From: Streptomyces sp. NBC_00178
Lineage (GTDB): Bacteria > Actinomycetota > Actinomycetes > Streptomycetales > Streptomycetaceae
Direction of reading: 5' to 3'
Assembly (NCBI RefSeq): GCF_036206005.1
Contig: NZ_CP108143.1
Coordinates: forward strand, 3,796,001 to 3,860,000
DNA: 64,000 nucleotides
In this document: positions 26,638 through 35,342 of the stretch, piece by piece
Layout: every line of letters begins with the position of its first letter
Position numbering within the stretch: position 1 is the first letter of the stretch
Notes under the pieces: generated by a model
What the model saw: the letters and a program-made list of their open reading frames with translations, nothing else
Told to the model about the DNA's origin: nothing
Database searches by the model: none
Program-made: the position numbers and the translations under genes

Positions 26638-27375
26638 TCAGGCGGCGGTGCGGCGACGGCCCGCGAGGACGCCGAACGCCACGCCCGCGACGCCGACGAC
26701 GATGCCGACGATGCCGAGGACCCGGGCGGTGCTGTCACTGTTCGACGAGGACGCGGTCTCGGTGGCCGCCGTCTTCTCCTTCGCCTCGGCGGCGTGGTCG
26801 TCCTTCTTGTCGTCCGCGGCGGCGCCGTGCGCGCCTTCCACGGGAGCCGTCAGGGCGAGGACGGGAGCGGGGTTCTCGGGCTCCTCCCCGCCCTCGGTGG
26901 GCTCCTCGATCCAGCGGACGACCTCCTTGTTGCTGTACGTCTGGAGCGCCTTGAAGACCAGCTGGTCGGCGTCCTCGGGCAGCTGTCCGACGGAGAGCGG
27001 GAACTGCTGGAAGAAGCCCGCCTTGATCCCGTCGCCCTCAGCGGTCCAGGTGACCTTGGAGACGGCCTCGTTGATCTTCTTGCCGTGGACGTCGAGCGGC
27101 TTGGCCAGCTTGCTCTTGGTGACGTCGATCTTCCATCCGGCCACCGGCTGCGGGCTGACCGACGCAAGGGGGTGGTCCGCCGGGAAGCTGACCTCGAGCT
27201 TCACGGTCGAGGCGTTGTCGCGCTCGTTGGGGACCTTGAAGTTGACGGTGGCGTAACCGCCCTTGGCGGCCGCTCCCTGCGGCTGCACGCTGACGTGCGC
27301 GGACGCGGTACCGGCGAGCAGTACGACGGCGGAGGCGGCGACGCCGCCGGCGATGGCGATGCGGGAAACGTTCAT
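26638..27375 (-). CDS. YcnI-like copper-binding membrane-anchored protein
   Basis: The 245-residue protein has a signal peptide ending in AGTASAHVSVQPQG, leaving an N-terminal histidine on the mature chain as in YcnI (DUF1775), where that histidine binds Cu(II). A conserved tryptophan occurs in VAGWKIDV. The C-terminus has a charged linker, a single membrane helix and the tail GRRRTAA. It probably hands copper to the CopC/CopD or Sco proteins encoded next to it. The ATG at 27375 is preferred over an upstream in-frame start because the signal peptide begins there. Confidence 0.87.
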   Translation of the reverse strand: MNVSRIAIAGGVAASAVVLLAGTASAHVSVQPQGAAAKGGYATVNFKVPNERDNASTVKLEVSFPADHPLASVSPQPVAGWKIDVTKSKLAKPLDVHGKKINEAVSKVTWTAEGDGIKAGFFQQFPLSVGQLPEDADQLVFKALQTYSNKEVVRWIEEPTEGGEEPENPAPVLALTAPVEGAHGAAADDKKDDHAAEAKEKTAATETASSSNSDSTARVLGIVGIVVGVAGVAFGVLAGRRRTAA

Positions 27376-27477
27376 GGCAGTGATCACTCCACAGGACGAG
27401 GCGAAAGGTGTTCCGGCGCGCGGACGCACGACGGCATCACGACCGCCTCTTCACCGGGTCCGGCGGAGGAGGTCGTG

Positions 27478-28272
27478 TCAGGCTGCGCGTACGTATACGG
27501 GCGGCGGCCCGCGCCTGATCACCAGGTGCTGCAGAGGATCCCCGGTCGCGGGCACATGCGCGTCAGTGCCGGTGCGGGGGAAGGGCGGCACGGCCGTGAG
27601 CTGCCCCGGGAGCCCCGCGCGCAGGGCGCGCACCAGGGCCATCGCCGCGCGCAGCGCCCGGAGCCGGGCCCCGGCGGCGAGCTGCCTGCCGCCCCTGGCC
27701 GAGATCCCGGCCAGCCGGAAGAGTGCGATCTCCCCGCGCCGCAGCAGCCAGCCCGTGGCGACCGCGGCGAGCAGATGGCCCAGGAACATCGGCAGGCTGG
27801 GCAGCCCGGTCGTCATCGACGCCATGGACACCGGGTCGGCCCCGGCGGCCAGGTGGGCGTGCCCCTGGGTCACGGTCGCGGGGTCGATCCCGGCGGTCGT
27901 CACGATGCGGTGGGCCTCACCGGCGCTCAGCCGCGTCGGACCTTCGCCGCATACGAGTCCTGCGGCGAAGCGGACCAGCGAGTCGTCCGCCGCGGCGCCG
28001 GGCGCGTGCCGCCCCAGCCCGAACAGGACGTGGAGGGCGACCTGGCCGGCCGCGAGAGCGGCGGTGATCGACAGGAGGGTCCGCTCGCGTCCGGCGAGTG
28101 CGGCCGCCACGACGAACACCCCGGCGAAACCGGCCGCCAGGGGCCATCCGGAGACGCCCGTGCCCGAGGCCATCCCGTGTCCGGCCGCGGCGAGCACGAC
28201 ACAGACCGCGGTGAACACCGCGGTCCTCAGAAGCCGCATACCGGCTCCGGCTCGTGCGACGGGGATAGACAT
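27478..28272 (-). CDS. Membrane protein of unknown function, head of the copper operon
   Basis: The 264-residue protein has about four hydrophobic segments in the first 190 residues, with an extracellular loop rich in His and Met (VTQGHAHLAAGADPVSMASM, a plausible metal-binding stretch), then a basic Pro/Arg-rich tail. The start is taken at ATG 28272 (MSIPVARAG). I do not recognise a family with certainty. Position as first gene of the minus-strand copper cluster and the H/M-rich loop suggest metal handling, which is inference. The 259-bp divergent gap to 28532 should hold its promoter. Confidence 0.72.
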   Translation of the reverse strand: MSIPVARAGAGMRLLRTAVFTAVCVVLAAAGHGMASGTGVSGWPLAAGFAGVFVVAAALAGRERTLLSITAALAAGQVALHVLFGLGRHAPGAAADDSLVRFAAGLVCGEGPTRLSAGEAHRIVTTAGIDPATVTQGHAHLAAGADPVSMASMTTGLPSLPMFLGHLLAAVATGWLLRRGEIALFRLAGISARGGRQLAAGARLRALRAAMALVRALRAGLPGQLTAVPPFPRTGTDAHVPATGDPLQHLVIRRGPPPVYVRAA

Positions 28273-28531
28273 GGCCGGGTCATCATCGCACCCGGCCCCC
28301 CGGTCCCGTACGGCAGGTCCGGAAGGTCGGCATCCGTCCTCATCCGGGAGTGATCGGGGGGTGTTGCACCTGTTCACGCACGCTCCGCGGCCCTCGTCCG
28401 GCCGGGTATACACCGACGAGCGGAATATCCGCATCCGCCGAATGAGCGCTGTCACAGGGGATTTGTGCTTACGGAGGGTTCTCCCCGGCAATACGTAACG
28501 GTATGTCGAGCCGCAGCCAGGAGGCTGGAGC

Positions 28532-29092
28532 ATGAGCATGTGGTGGTCACTGCATCTGCGGCGCGAGGCTGCGAGCGTCCCGCTCGCCCGGCGTTTCCTG
28601 CTCGGCACCATGGAGACCGCCGGGGTGGACCCGGACATCTCCTACGACCTCTCCGTCGCGCTCAGCGAGGCCTGTGCGAACGCCGTCGAGCACGGCGGAC
28701 GTGACGACGCCGACGGGGTGGCCGGCCACGAGCGGTCCGGCCACGCCTGCGGGCAGTACCGGGTCACCGCCTATCTGGACGGCGAGAAGTGCCGTATCGA
28801 AGTCGCCGACTCGGGACCCGGCTTCCCCGCGCGGCGCGCGCTTCGCCCCGCGGCGCAGCCGGCCGCAGGCCACTCGGACCAGCAGTCGTCCGCCGTCCGT
28901 CCACCGTGCGACGCGCCGCCGGCGTGGACCGCGGAGCACCCTCCGGAGACCGCGGAGAGCGGCCGGGGACTCTGCCTGATCGAGGAGCTCGCCGATCACG
29001 TCCACTTCGGCAACCGCCCGGGGCGGGGCGCCGTGGTGAGCTTCGACAAGATCCTGAAATGGCGGGAGGGCGCGCTGCTCATGGTGTCGTGA
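28532..29092 (+). CDS. RsbW-like ATP-binding regulatory protein (HATPase_c_2)
   Basis: The 186-residue protein has the N box LSVALSEACANAVEHG, G1 box VADSGPGFP and G2 region GRGLCLIEELADHV of the GHKL ATPase fold, without a dimerisation/phosphoacceptor domain. Such proteins are anti-sigma or serine-kinase regulators in Streptomyces, which has dozens of them. An insertion of about 50 residues between the G1 and G2 boxes is rich in Pro, Ala and Gln. Its target is unknown and no sigma gene is adjacent. Confidence 0.86.
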   Translation: MSMWWSLHLRREAASVPLARRFLLGTMETAGVDPDISYDLSVALSEACANAVEHGGRDDADGVAGHERSGHACGQYRVTAYLDGEKCRIEVADSGPGFPARRALRPAAQPAAGHSDQQSSAVRPPCDAPPAWTAEHPPETAESGRGLCLIEELADHVHFGNRPGRGAVVSFDKILKWREGALLMVS

Positions 29093-29105
29093 GCAGCGCG
29101 CCCTC
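29066..29105. terminator. 16-bp hairpin across the RsbW-like gene stop
   Basis: Arms 29066-29081 and 29090-29105 are exact reverse complements with an 8-nt loop. The stop codon lies in the hairpin. It stands between convergent genes and may end transcription from both sides. Confidence 0.7.
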
Positions 29106-29141
29106 CAACAGCGCGGGCGGAGATTCCCGCGCCCGCCCGTG

Positions 29142-30605
29142 TCAGCCCTTGAGCCCGGCCATCCATGCCTCGACCTCGTCGGCCTGGCGCGGCAGCGAGG
29201 CGGACAGGTTCCGGTTGCCGTCCTCGGTGACGAGGATGTCGTCCTCGATCCGGACACCGATGCCCCGGTACTCCTCGGGCACGGACAGGTCGTCGGCCTG
29301 GAAGTACAGCCCCGGCTCGACCGTGAGGCAGACCCCGGCCTCCAGCGTGCCGTTGACGTAGGAGTCCGTGCGCGCGGCGGCGCAGTCGTGGACGTCCATG
29401 CCGAGCATGTGCCCGGTGCCGTGGAGCGTCCAGCGGCGCTGCAGACCCAGCTCCAGCACCTTCTCCACGGAGAGGTCGCCGAGCAGGCCCCACTCGACCA
29501 GCTTCTCGGCGAGCACCCGCTGCGCGGCGTCGTGGAAGTCGCGGTAGGCGGCGCCGGGCTTCACCGCCGCGATGCCCGCCTCCTGGGCCTCGTACACCGC
29601 GTCGTAGATCTTGCGCTGCAGCGGGGAGAAGGTGCCGTTGATGGGCAGCGTCCGCGTCACGTCGGCGGTGTAGAGCTCGTCGGTCTCCACGCCGGCGTCG
29701 AGCAGCAGGAGCTCGCCGGGGCGGACCTCGCCGTCGTTGCGCACCCAGTGCAGCGTGGTGGCGTGCGGACCGGCGGCGCAGATCGAGCCGTAGCCGATGT
29801 CGTTGCCGTCGACGCGGGCGCGCAGGAAGAAGGTGCCCTCGATGTAGCGCTCGCTCGTGGCCTGGGCCTTGTCGAGGACCTTCACGACGTCCTCGAAGCC
29901 GCGGGCCGTGGCGTCGCAGGCCTTCTGGAGCTCGGCGACCTCGAAGTCGTCCTTGACCAGACGGGCCTCGGAGAGGAAGACGCGCAGTTCCTCGTCGCGC
30001 TCCGCGGTGACCTTGTCGGTCAGGGCGGACTCGATGCCGGCGTCGTGCCCCCGGACGTTGCGGACCGGGCCGGTGGCCTCGGCCAGCGCCGCCGCGAGCT
30101 CGCGGACGTCCTTCGCCGGGATGCCCAGCAGCTGCTCGGCCTCGCTCAGGGAGTGGCGGCGGCCGACCCACAGCTCGCCCTGTCCGTTGAGCCAGAACTC
30201 GCCGTTCTCACGGTCGGAGCGGGGCAGCAGGTAGACCGTGGCCTCGTGCCCGTCCTCGGTGGGCTCCAGCACCAGGACGCCGTCCTGGGTCCGGTCACCG
30301 GTGAGGTAGGCGTACTCGGTGGAGGGCCGGAAGGCGTACTCGGTGTCGTTGGAGCGGGTCTTCAGATTGCCCGCGGGCACCACCAGGCGCTCGCCCGGGA
30401 AGCGCGCGGAGAGCGCGGCGCGGCGGGCGGCGGTCCGCGGGGCCTGGGCGATGGGCTCCAGGCCGTGCAGCTCGGTGTCGGCCCAGCCGGACTTCATGTT
30501 CTCGGCGAGCTCATCGGAAATGCCCGGGTACAGGCCGTTCTTCCGCTGCTTGATCGGCTCTGTCTCCGCTGTTTCCGGGGTCTCCGGGGTGAGCTCCTCA
30601 GACAC
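29142..30605 (-). CDS. pepP: Aminopeptidase P (Xaa-Pro aminopeptidase, M24B)
   Basis: The 487-residue protein has an N-terminal creatinase-like domain and a C-terminal pita-bread domain. The five metal ligands are visible in LLLLDAGVE, TADVTRTLP, HGTGHMLGMDVHD, LTVEPGLYF and GVRIEDDILV (Asp, Asp, His, Glu, Glu). It removes N-terminal residues that precede proline, using two divalent metals, in the cytoplasm. Length is typical for Streptomyces homologues. Confidence 0.94.
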   Translation of the reverse strand: MSEELTPETPETAETEPIKQRKNGLYPGISDELAENMKSGWADTELHGLEPIAQAPRTAARRAALSARFPGERLVVPAGNLKTRSNDTEYAFRPSTEYAYLTGDRTQDGVLVLEPTEDGHEATVYLLPRSDRENGEFWLNGQGELWVGRRHSLSEAEQLLGIPAKDVRELAAALAEATGPVRNVRGHDAGIESALTDKVTAERDEELRVFLSEARLVKDDFEVAELQKACDATARGFEDVVKVLDKAQATSERYIEGTFFLRARVDGNDIGYGSICAAGPHATTLHWVRNDGEVRPGELLLLDAGVETDELYTADVTRTLPINGTFSPLQRKIYDAVYEAQEAGIAAVKPGAAYRDFHDAAQRVLAEKLVEWGLLGDLSVEKVLELGLQRRWTLHGTGHMLGMDVHDCAAARTDSYVNGTLEAGVCLTVEPGLYFQADDLSVPEEYRGIGVRIEDDILVTEDGNRNLSASLPRQADEVEAWMAGLKG

Positions 30606-30703
30606 GATTTGTCCTCCTTTTATGACACTGGGCCGTGCCCATCGTACGGGCGTACGGAAGGGGGCACAGGTGCGGAGGAACTATTACGCGTCCGGGGCGG
30701 CCG

Positions 30704-32128
30704 TCAGTCGAAGCGGGCGGCCAGCAGGACGACGTCCTCGCCGGTGTCGCTCCTGCCCTGGTCCACCGGGAGTACGGTCCGCAGGATGTGGTCGGCGACG
30801 GCCCCCGGGTCCTGGCGGGCGGGCCTCGGCACCGCGGCCGCCGCCGCGCGGAGCCGTGCGAACGCGCGGTCCATGGAGTCGCCGGCGCGGCGCAGGAGGC
30901 CGTCGGTGTAGAGCAGGAACGTCTCGCCCGGCGCTGCCGTGAACTCCACGCTCGGCGCCTCCCAGCAGGACAGCATGCCCAGGGGCGCGGACAGCGTCGT
31001 CTCCACGAATTCGGCGCGCCGGTCGCCGATCACGAGCGGGGGCGTGTGCCCTGCGCCGGCGAACACGACGGCGCGCCGTTCGGGTTCGCAGTACGCGTAG
31101 AGGGCGGTCGCCGCCCGCGCGGGTTCGGTGAGCCGCAGCAGGAGTTCGAGGTCGGAGAGTACGGCGACGGGGTCCTCGCCCTCCATCACGGCGTAGGCGC
31201 GCAGCCCCGCTCGGAGCCGCCCCGTCGCGGCCAGGGCGGCCGGTCCCGACCCGCCGACCGAGCCGACGGCCAGCCCGAGCGCGTCGTCGGGGAGGGGCAG
31301 TGCGTCGAACCAGTCGCCTCCGCCGCCTTCGCCGGTGCGGTGGCGCACGGCCAGCCGTACGCCGGGCACGCGGGGCAGCCGGGTGGGCAGGAGTTCCTCG
31401 GCGATCACGGCCGTGTCCGCCCTGGAGCGTTCCAGTTCCAGCAGGCGGGCGAGGTGTGCGGACGCGTAGCGGGCGTACACGCCGGCGAGATGGCACTGGC
31501 GTTCCAGCGGCTGGGCGGGTTCGTCGTAGAGCCAGACGGCCACGCCGAGCCGCCCGGTGGCGTCGGTGCCGAGGGGCAGGGCGTAGCTCGCGGCGTAACC
31601 GAGGCGGGCGGCGACCTCGCGGCAACGGGGGTCCAGGCCGACGTCACCGAGGATGTCCGGGCTGGCCAGCGGCTTGTCGGTGTCGGCCAGGCCGTCGAGG
31701 AAGCGGCCGTACGGGGTGGCGCTGCGGGGCACGGTCTCGATGTGGCCGAGCTCCGCGTGGGCGAGGCCGAGTCCGATGGTGCGGACCGGGCCCGCACCGT
31801 CGGCGGGTTCGAGGACGAGGAGCCCCCGGGCGGCGCCGACGAGGGCGGCGCCGGCGCTCAGGAGTTCGGGCAGGGCGTGGTCCAGGGAGCCGGTTCCGGC
31901 CAGCCGCTCCGTGAGCTCGTGCAGGGTGGTCAGATCGGAGACCCAGCCGGCCAGGCGGTCCTGGAGGAACACCCCGGGTGCGGGGGCTACTTCTCTCAGC
32001 GGCGCGTCAGTGTGCGTTGAAACGGGAACCATGGGATCGATTCCGGCCACTTTCGGCAGGTGGGGGGCGCTCATGAGGGCCGGCTTTCCGACCTGTGCGT
32101 TCTGTCGAATAGCATCGCAAACCCCCAT
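30704..32128 (-). CDS. GAF-SpoIIE/PP2C-type serine phosphatase
   Basis: The protein (474 residues from ATG 32128) has a GAF-like sensor domain (about 70-235) and a PP2C/SpoIIE domain with GEGGGGDWFDALPLPDD, VFAGAGHTPPLVIG, FLLYTDGLL and DTGEDVVLLAARF, which supply metal-binding aspartates. Such phosphatases reactivate anti-anti-sigma factors and act opposite RsbW-like kinases such as those at 28532 and 35343. The start is uncertain: ATG 32128 and ATG 32074 are both possible, and the latter has GGAAAG at suitable distance. Confidence 0.86.
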   Translation of the reverse strand: MGVCDAIRQNAQVGKPALMSAPHLPKVAGIDPMVPVSTHTDAPLREVAPAPGVFLQDRLAGWVSDLTTLHELTERLAGTGSLDHALPELLSAGAALVGAARGLLVLEPADGAGPVRTIGLGLAHAELGHIETVPRSATPYGRFLDGLADTDKPLASPDILGDVGLDPRCREVAARLGYAASYALPLGTDATGRLGVAVWLYDEPAQPLERQCHLAGVYARYASAHLARLLELERSRADTAVIAEELLPTRLPRVPGVRLAVRHRTGEGGGGDWFDALPLPDDALGLAVGSVGGSGPAALAATGRLRAGLRAYAVMEGEDPVAVLSDLELLLRLTEPARAATALYAYCEPERRAVVFAGAGHTPPLVIGDRRAEFVETTLSAPLGMLSCWEAPSVEFTAAPGETFLLYTDGLLRRAGDSMDRAFARLRAAAAAVPRPARQDPGAVADHILRTVLPVDQGRSDTGEDVVLLAARFD

Positions 32129-32520
32129 GTCGTTCTGCGCCGCTATCAGTGCATCCGCATGGACACGTCCCCACATCTACACGCACAAGTGAGGCGATGT
32201 CCAGCATTGTCCCCAGCGGATTTATGGTGTCCGTGGCGTCTGTCAAGTTGGCCAAAAAATGCACCCCTGGGCGGCTATTTGCGATCGACTGGGCCTGCTC
32301 GACAGCGGGAACCCTCGGGGTGAAGTGCCGGAGGGAGCGTCATCCCGGGCATGCTGGGTACGTAACCGTGGATGGCCAGGGGCAGTTGCGATCGCCCCGG
32401 AACCCGACAGCGAGCCCGGACGTCCTCACCGATGACGGCCGCCCGCCCACCCCTGAGTGGCGGGGCAGCACAAGGGACGGCACGCGCGATGCGCACGCCG
32501 ACCGCGCGATGTTTCAACTG

Positions 32521-32600
32521 GACTCGGCTCGGCTCAACCCGGCTCGACTCGGCTCAGCCCCATTCTGTTCGGTTCCACTCTGCTCGGCTCGGCTCACGTT
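32521..32600. repeat. Imperfect CTCGGCTC tandem repeat
   Basis: About 80 bp consist of variants of (A)CTCGGCTCGGCTC with 5- and 10-bp periodicity. It lies in the roughly 600-bp gap 32129-32730, which has no supported gene. Function unknown; such a tract may be slippage-prone. Confidence 0.6.
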
Positions 32601-32658
32601 CGGCATCGGCGGTTCGTCCGTGCCCGAAATCCCGATGAGCAAGCACGCACGGCGAAGA

Positions 32659-32690
32659 GACGCACACGTGGTGTGACGCACACGTGGTGT
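32659..32690. promoter_or_regulatory. Tandem 16-bp repeat, candidate operator
   Basis: GACGCACACGTGGTGT occurs twice without gap (32659-32674, 32675-32690) and is followed by GA. Each unit contains the dyad CACAC-GTG-GTGTG. It ends 40 bp before the ATG at 32731, a typical site for a repressor or activator binding as two dimers. Confidence 0.6.
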
Positions 32691-32730
32691 GATGTGGACC
32701 TCGGCGTTCAACGGAAAGGAACGAGCGCTC

Positions 32731-33414
32731 ATGCGCGAGATCCTCGGAAGGCGACGCAGGCGCCGGCCCCGGCGCAAGGAAAGCTCCGCCCAGCTCGACG
32801 CGGCGCTGACCTGTGCCACCGTCTGGAAGTGGCCCGTGCTCCCGGGAGTGGGGCTGGCCGCGGGCGCCGTGCGCGGCGAACGCGGTCGCGGCTGCGCCTG
32901 TCCCGACCCCGAGTGCGCCGTGCCCGGCGCGCATCCCTTCGACCCCGGTCTCCTCGCGGCGACCACCGACGCGCGCATGGTGCGCTGGTGGTGGACCAAC
33001 CGTCCCGGCGCTCCCGTCGTCCTGTCGACCGGCGGTGCGGCCCCCTGCGCGCTGAGCCTTCCGGCCGTGGCCGGCGCCCGTGCGCTGACCGCCCTCGACC
33101 GCATGGGTCTTCGGCTCGGGCCCGTCGTCGCGACCCCGACCCGGTGGTCGCTGATGGTCGCCCCGTACACGCTGGAACGCCTCGGGGAGCTCCTGCACGC
33201 CATGGACCGGGTGCCCAGCTCCCTGCGGTTCCACGGTGAGGGCGGGTACGTGGTCCTGCCCCCGTCCGAGGTGGGCACGGGGCAGGTGCGCTGGGAGCGT
33301 CCGCCGGCCGCGGGGGACGCGGCACCGTGGCTTCCCGATGTGGAGACGGTCCTGGACGCGCTCGTCGAGGCGAGCAACAGCGCCCCGGACGGCGGCAGCC
33401 GGCTCTCGTACTGA
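32731..33414 (+). CDS. Degenerate bifunctional primase-polymerase (prim-pol) domain protein
   Basis: The 227-residue protein resembles the prim-pol domain of plasmid and phage replication proteins: CPDPECAVPGAHPFD (Cys-rich loop), MVRWWWTNRPGAPVVLSTGG, and GEGGYVVLPPSEVG. The catalytic DxD expected after the STGG segment is absent; the corresponding stretch reads PCALSLPA. It is therefore probably a non-catalytic relative, perhaps a nucleotide or DNA sensor. GGAAAGGA precedes the ATG. A relative with intact motifs is at 40833-41714. Confidence 0.72.
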   Translation: MREILGRRRRRRPRRKESSAQLDAALTCATVWKWPVLPGVGLAAGAVRGERGRGCACPDPECAVPGAHPFDPGLLAATTDARMVRWWWTNRPGAPVVLSTGGAAPCALSLPAVAGARALTALDRMGLRLGPVVATPTRWSLMVAPYTLERLGELLHAMDRVPSSLRFHGEGGYVVLPPSEVGTGQVRWERPPAAGDAAPWLPDVETVLDALVEASNSAPDGGSRLSY

Positions 33415-34103
33415 CCGGCGAGGCCTTCCCGACGGCACACCCGCGGTCGGGCACGGCACCGTGCGATACGCGGACGCGGGACACGGAACGGATCGGGCGG
33501 CTCACCCGCGAGAGCGTGGGCCGTCCGCGTACCGCGTGTGGCCGGAGGAGGCTTGCGCGCCCTGTCGTCCCGTTCCGCAGGGCGAGAAGGCTCTCACACC
33601 GCGCTTTCTGACGCTCTTTCCGCGGGGAGCGGAGACGGTGCGCGCGGTGGTGGCGGTCCGGATGTTTTCCGGGGTGCTGCCGGTGCATTCGCGGCGCGGG
33701 CGGAGATCCAGGAATTCTGTCCGAAAGCCAACGGCCCGGGGCCATCGGCTCTGTGGGGGCGCACATCGGCGCGCGGGCCCGGACCTGGCCCGTGCACCGG
33801 GCCCGAAGAGCTGTCGGACCTGTGCCGCCGCGGGCGCGAAGGGGCCGAAGCCGGTGGCGGGCCGGGGTGGTTGCCGCAGGCCCCGGGGCCACCGTGCGCT
33901 CCGGCGTGCGCCGTGGCCGCCCGGGCCCGGAAACGAGGACGTCCGGCCGCTGGCGACGGGGGATGCACCAGCGACCGGACTTCCAGAACCGTAACAAGAG
34001 ATCTGCCGTGAGCAAATTCGATCTCGTCTATTCGGTCAGCTATTCACCGACGGGCACGGGGAGTTGTGACGGGAGTCACCGACGGGTCCCCGCGTCGCCC
34101 CTG
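33415..34103. other. 689-bp gap without a supported gene
   Basis: Frames are open here only because of high GC content. None has a start with a ribosome site, a recognised domain or normal codon periodicity. No clear hairpin or repeat was found by eye. The right end, with several ATTC/TATT stretches near 34010-34060, is the least GC-rich part. Confidence 0.5.
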
Positions 34104-35069
34104 TCAGCTGAGCGTCACCTGGCGGTTGGTGAGTCCGCCGCGGGCCCGGCGCTCGTCGGCGGTGAGCGGGGCGTCGGACGCGAGGGCCTCCGAGAGCCGC
34201 TCCGCGAACTGCGCCGCGGGCTTCTCGCACTCCTCGGCGCCCATCGCGCTCGGCAGGTCCCACACCGGGACCATGAGCCCGTGGGCGCGGAACGAGCCGA
34301 CGAGGCGGGTTCCCTCGCCGAGCGAGGAGGTGCCCGCGGCGTGCAGACGGGCGAGGGCGTCGAGGAGCTGCTCCTCGGGGTGCGGCATGACCCAGCGCAG
34401 GTGGTTCTTCTCCGGCGTCTCGCACCAGTAGGCGGCGTCCACGCCGGCGAGCCGGGTGGTGGGGATGGCGGCCGCGTTGGCGCGTTCCAGGGAGGCCGAC
34501 ACCTCCGCCGTGGCGTTCTCCGCGTCCGGGACCCAGAACTCGAAGCCCGTGTGCACGACGGGTTCGAACGCCGCGTCGGGGTCGAGTACGTCCTGAAGGC
34601 GCGGGCCGTCCGCCGGGACACGGCGGGCTGCGACCGGTGAACCGGGCTCGGCCTCCAGTGCCCGCTGCAGGGTGTCCGCCAGGTCGCGGCTGAGGTCGCC
34701 GGACGAGGTGTCGTTCTGCAGGGCCAGCAGGACGGAGCCGTCGTCACGGCGCAGCGCGGGCCAGGCCATCGGCAGTACGGTCGCGAGCGTCACGGAGGGC
34801 ACGCCCTCGGGCAGTCCGCCCGTGAGCGTCAGGCCGACGGTGGCGGCGGGGACGAGCTCGCGCAGGGCGATCCAGTCGCACTCGCCGGCGAGTCCTTCGA
34901 AGGGGCGCTGGACCAGCTCGGTCACGGCGTGGGCGGCGGCGCGCCCGTGACACGCCTTGTAACGGCGGCCCGAACCGCACGGGCAGGGCTCACGTGCCCC
35001 GACGACCGGGATTTCACCATCCTTGAGCTGCGGCTTCCCGGCCTTGGACTGAGGGCGCTTCTTGGCCAT
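34104..35069 (-). CDS. SEC-C motif protein, DUF5926 family
   Basis: The 321-residue protein has an N-terminal zinc-binding SEC-C motif CPCGSGRRYKACHG near residue 33, as at the C-terminus of SecA. The rest is a conserved actinobacterial domain with WCETPEKNHLRWVMPHPEEQ. The start MAKKRPQSKAGKPQ is typical. Function is unknown; a SEC-C motif suggests contact with ribosomes, SecB-like partners or nucleic acid. Confidence 0.82.
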   Translation of the reverse strand: MAKKRPQSKAGKPQLKDGEIPVVGAREPCPCGSGRRYKACHGRAAAHAVTELVQRPFEGLAGECDWIALRELVPAATVGLTLTGGLPEGVPSVTLATVLPMAWPALRRDDGSVLLALQNDTSSGDLSRDLADTLQRALEAEPGSPVAARRVPADGPRLQDVLDPDAAFEPVVHTGFEFWVPDAENATAEVSASLERANAAAIPTTRLAGVDAAYWCETPEKNHLRWVMPHPEEQLLDALARLHAAGTSSLGEGTRLVGSFRAHGLMVPVWDLPSAMGAEECEKPAAQFAERLSEALASDAPLTADERRARGGLTNRQVTLS

Positions 35070-35256
35070 GGTGGACGTTCTCCCGATTGCGACAGTGCGG
35101 TCTCGGGCGCGAGCCTAGCCGTCCCCGTCATCACCCGGGGCCCACATGTCGCGGTGCCCGGCCGCCCGTCCGTCCGCAGACGGCCCTCGGGCTCGCCGAC
35201 CGGGCCGGGCCGCGGAGCTCGCGGCCGGTGTTCTCGCGGGGCCGTCGGCCGATGAT

Positions 35257-35328
35257 GTCGCGGAGCACCCGGACGACATCGTCGCGGAGCAGCCGGCCGA
35301 CGTCGTCGCGGAGCGGCCGGCCGACGTC
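35257..35328. repeat. Three tandem 24-bp repeats
   Basis: Units 35257-35280, 35281-35304 and 35305-35328 follow the pattern GTCGCGGAGCAGCCGGCC plus GACGTC, with four differences in the first unit and one in the third. A length divisible by three would preserve a frame, and the plus strand could read VAEQPADV repeats, but no gene is supported in the gap 35070-35342. Confidence 0.75.
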
Positions 35329-35342
35329 GTCGTGCGGGGTTC

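Noticed and set aside
30684..31625. Alternative frame inside the SpoIIE-type phosphatase gene
   Set aside because: Arg/Pro-rich translation typical of an out-of-frame shadow; the phosphatase frame carries all motifs.
33538..34011. Possible 157-residue gene in the 689-bp gap
   Set aside because: Gly/Ala/Arg-rich translation with no domain, no ribosome site and no codon bias distinguishable from overlapping frames.
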